64,000 bases of DNA from Azonexus sp. (lineage in GTDB: Bacteria; Pseudomonadota; Gammaproteobacteria; Burkholderiales; Rhodocyclaceae): positions 1 through 64,000 of the forward strand of contig JAUYSK010000023.1 in NCBI GenBank assembly GCA_030696345.1, given 5' to 3'. This document shows, in pieces, positions 63,247-64,000 of this stretch. Under the pieces are notes generated by a model. It saw nothing but the letters and a program-made list of their open reading frames with translations. It was not told the DNA's origin and searched no databases. How positions within the stretch are numbered: position 1 is the first letter of the stretch; each line of letters opens with the position of its first letter. Made by a program: the position numbers and the translations under genes.

Positions 63247-64000
63247 CTAGACCCGCAGCAGGGCGATCTTCAACGGCGGTTGTCCGTCGTGGCTGGGGAA
63301 ATCCTCTTCCGGCGTAATCCATTCCAGCTCGCGTATCGTTCGCCCGGCCTTTTTGGCGCAGCGTTCGAGTTGATCTGCCCAAGTTTCACGCGATACCTGC
63401 GCCGCATTGTTGCAGCAGATCAGCGTGCCGCCTTCCAGTGTGCAGAGCAACGCAAGCTTCATCAGCGCGGCATAGTCGTTGACGATGTCGACGACGCCGA
63501 AGGCGCTCTTGGCGTAGCGCGGCGGGTCGAGAAAGACCAGGTCGAATGCGCGTGGTTCCAGTTTGGGGAAGCTCGGCATCTTCTTGCCGCGCACCATGGC
63601 TGGCTGAACAATGCCGGCCAGTTGGCGCATGGCGGCAAAGGCGTCGCTCTGGACGAAACGCAGGCGGATAGGCAGGTCGTTCAGGCGGGCGTTGTCCTTG
63701 CCGACCTTGAGGCTGGATTCGGAAAAATCGACGTTGACCACATGTGCTGCACCGGCCTGGGCGGCCGCAACCCCGACCCCACAGGTGTAGGCAAACAGGT
63801 TAAGCACGGATTTTCCGGCGGCTTCCTGCATCACCCGGCGCCGTCCAGCACGCATGTCGAGGAACAGCCACGGGTCCTGGCCACTATGGCGGCCCTGTAC
63901 CAAGTAGCGAATGCCCATTTCATGGAAATCCCGCGGCTTCATGGCTTCGGCCAGCACATCGGCCGGCAGCGGGTTGCAGATCCGCGAATTGGCGCGGCTA
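63247..64000 (-). CDS. Class I SAM-dependent methyltransferase (RlmI/RlmK-like), partial
   Basis: The gene is cut by the right window edge: the frame stays open from 63957 to 64000 (reading NPLPADVLAEAMKPRD). The visible 250 residues include LFLDMRAGRRRVM, SAM motif I LNLFAYTCGVGVAAAQAGA, VVNVDFSESSL and the catalytic-site motif FDLVFLDPPRYAKS. This layout fits the COG1092 group of 23S rRNA cytosine/guanine methyltransferases. The N-terminal domain needed to decide the subfamily is outside the window. Confidence 0.8.
   Translation of the reverse strand, partial: SRANSRICNPLPADVLAEAMKPRDFHEMGIRYLVQGRHSGQDPWLFLDMRAGRRRVMQEAAGKSVLNLFAYTCGVGVAAAQAGAAHVVNVDFSESSLKVGKDNARLNDLPIRLRFVQSDAFAAMRQLAGIVQPAMVRGKKMPSFPKLEPRAFDLVFLDPPRYAKSAFGVVDIVNDYAALMKLALLCTLEGGTLICCNNAAQVSRETWADQLERCAKKAGRTIRELEWITPEEDFPSHDGQPPLKIALLRV

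Overview
The window looks like chromosome of a betaproteobacterium of the Rhodocyclales (Dechloromonas/Azonexus-like). This is inferred from the map/rpsB-tsf-pyrH-frr-uppS-cdsA-dxr-rseP-bamA-skp-lpxD-fabZ-lpxA-lpxB-rnhB gene order, a PEP-CTERM protein behind a sigma-54 promoter, the LldEFG/Dld lactate system and a quinol:fumarate reductase. No rRNA, tRNA, CRISPR array or complete insertion sequence was seen. The taxonomic call is an inference, since no database search was possible.

Layout. 1-288: twelve tandem 12-bp units and a REP-like hairpin. 289-3653: glnD and map (minus). 3769-4680: a lone rfbD. 4683-19625: a long, tightly overlapped housekeeping cluster for translation, isoprenoid/phospholipid precursors, outer-membrane biogenesis and lipid A. 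19626-26774: a seven-gene TonB operon (tonB, exbB, exbD, an anchored periplasmic protein, a CcoG/NapH-like polyferredoxin, a DsbD/CcdA-like membrane protein and a siderophore-type receptor), read here as a metal uptake-plus-reduction system. 26876-31012: ppsR, ppc and usp (minus). 31088-37361: the lactate operon lutA-lutC-lutB plus dld (minus), with a 0.6-kb inverted-repeat element between lutB and dld. 37394-40790: lactate operators, a GntR regulator and ppsA (plus).

40977-46960 is an accessory region. It holds a HEPN/nucleotidyltransferase pair, three gene remnants (Nudix, AraC, LysR), and a three-gene cassette of low-GC codon use: an N6-adenine-methyltransferase-like protein, a DUF262 protein and a divergent RelA/SpoT-fold protein. 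A 14-bp exact direct repeat flanks the cassette. This is the best candidate for an undescribed, possibly anti-phage, system.

47070-51702: formaldehyde detoxification (adhC-fghA) with a divergent LysR gene, a 2H phosphoesterase, a 2OG-Fe(II) oxygenase and a Nif11-like small protein. 51901-55558: an 18-bp perfect inverted repeat and a Wolinella-type frdCAB. 55901-61892: a YoaA/DinG helicase, an ATP-grasp-like protein, mobB-moeA-moaD and a circularly permuted GTPase. 62231-62873: a sigma-54 promoter, PEP-CTERM gene and terminator. 63247-64000: a SAM methyltransferase cut by the window edge.

Functional links. Lactate is oxidised to pyruvate by Dld/LldEFG. PpsA makes PEP from pyruvate, PpsR controls PpsA, and Ppc carboxylates PEP to oxaloacetate. 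All these genes lie within 14 kb, and the lactate regulator sits directly upstream of ppsA. Fumarate reductase and molybdenum-cofactor genes fit an anaerobically respiring organism.
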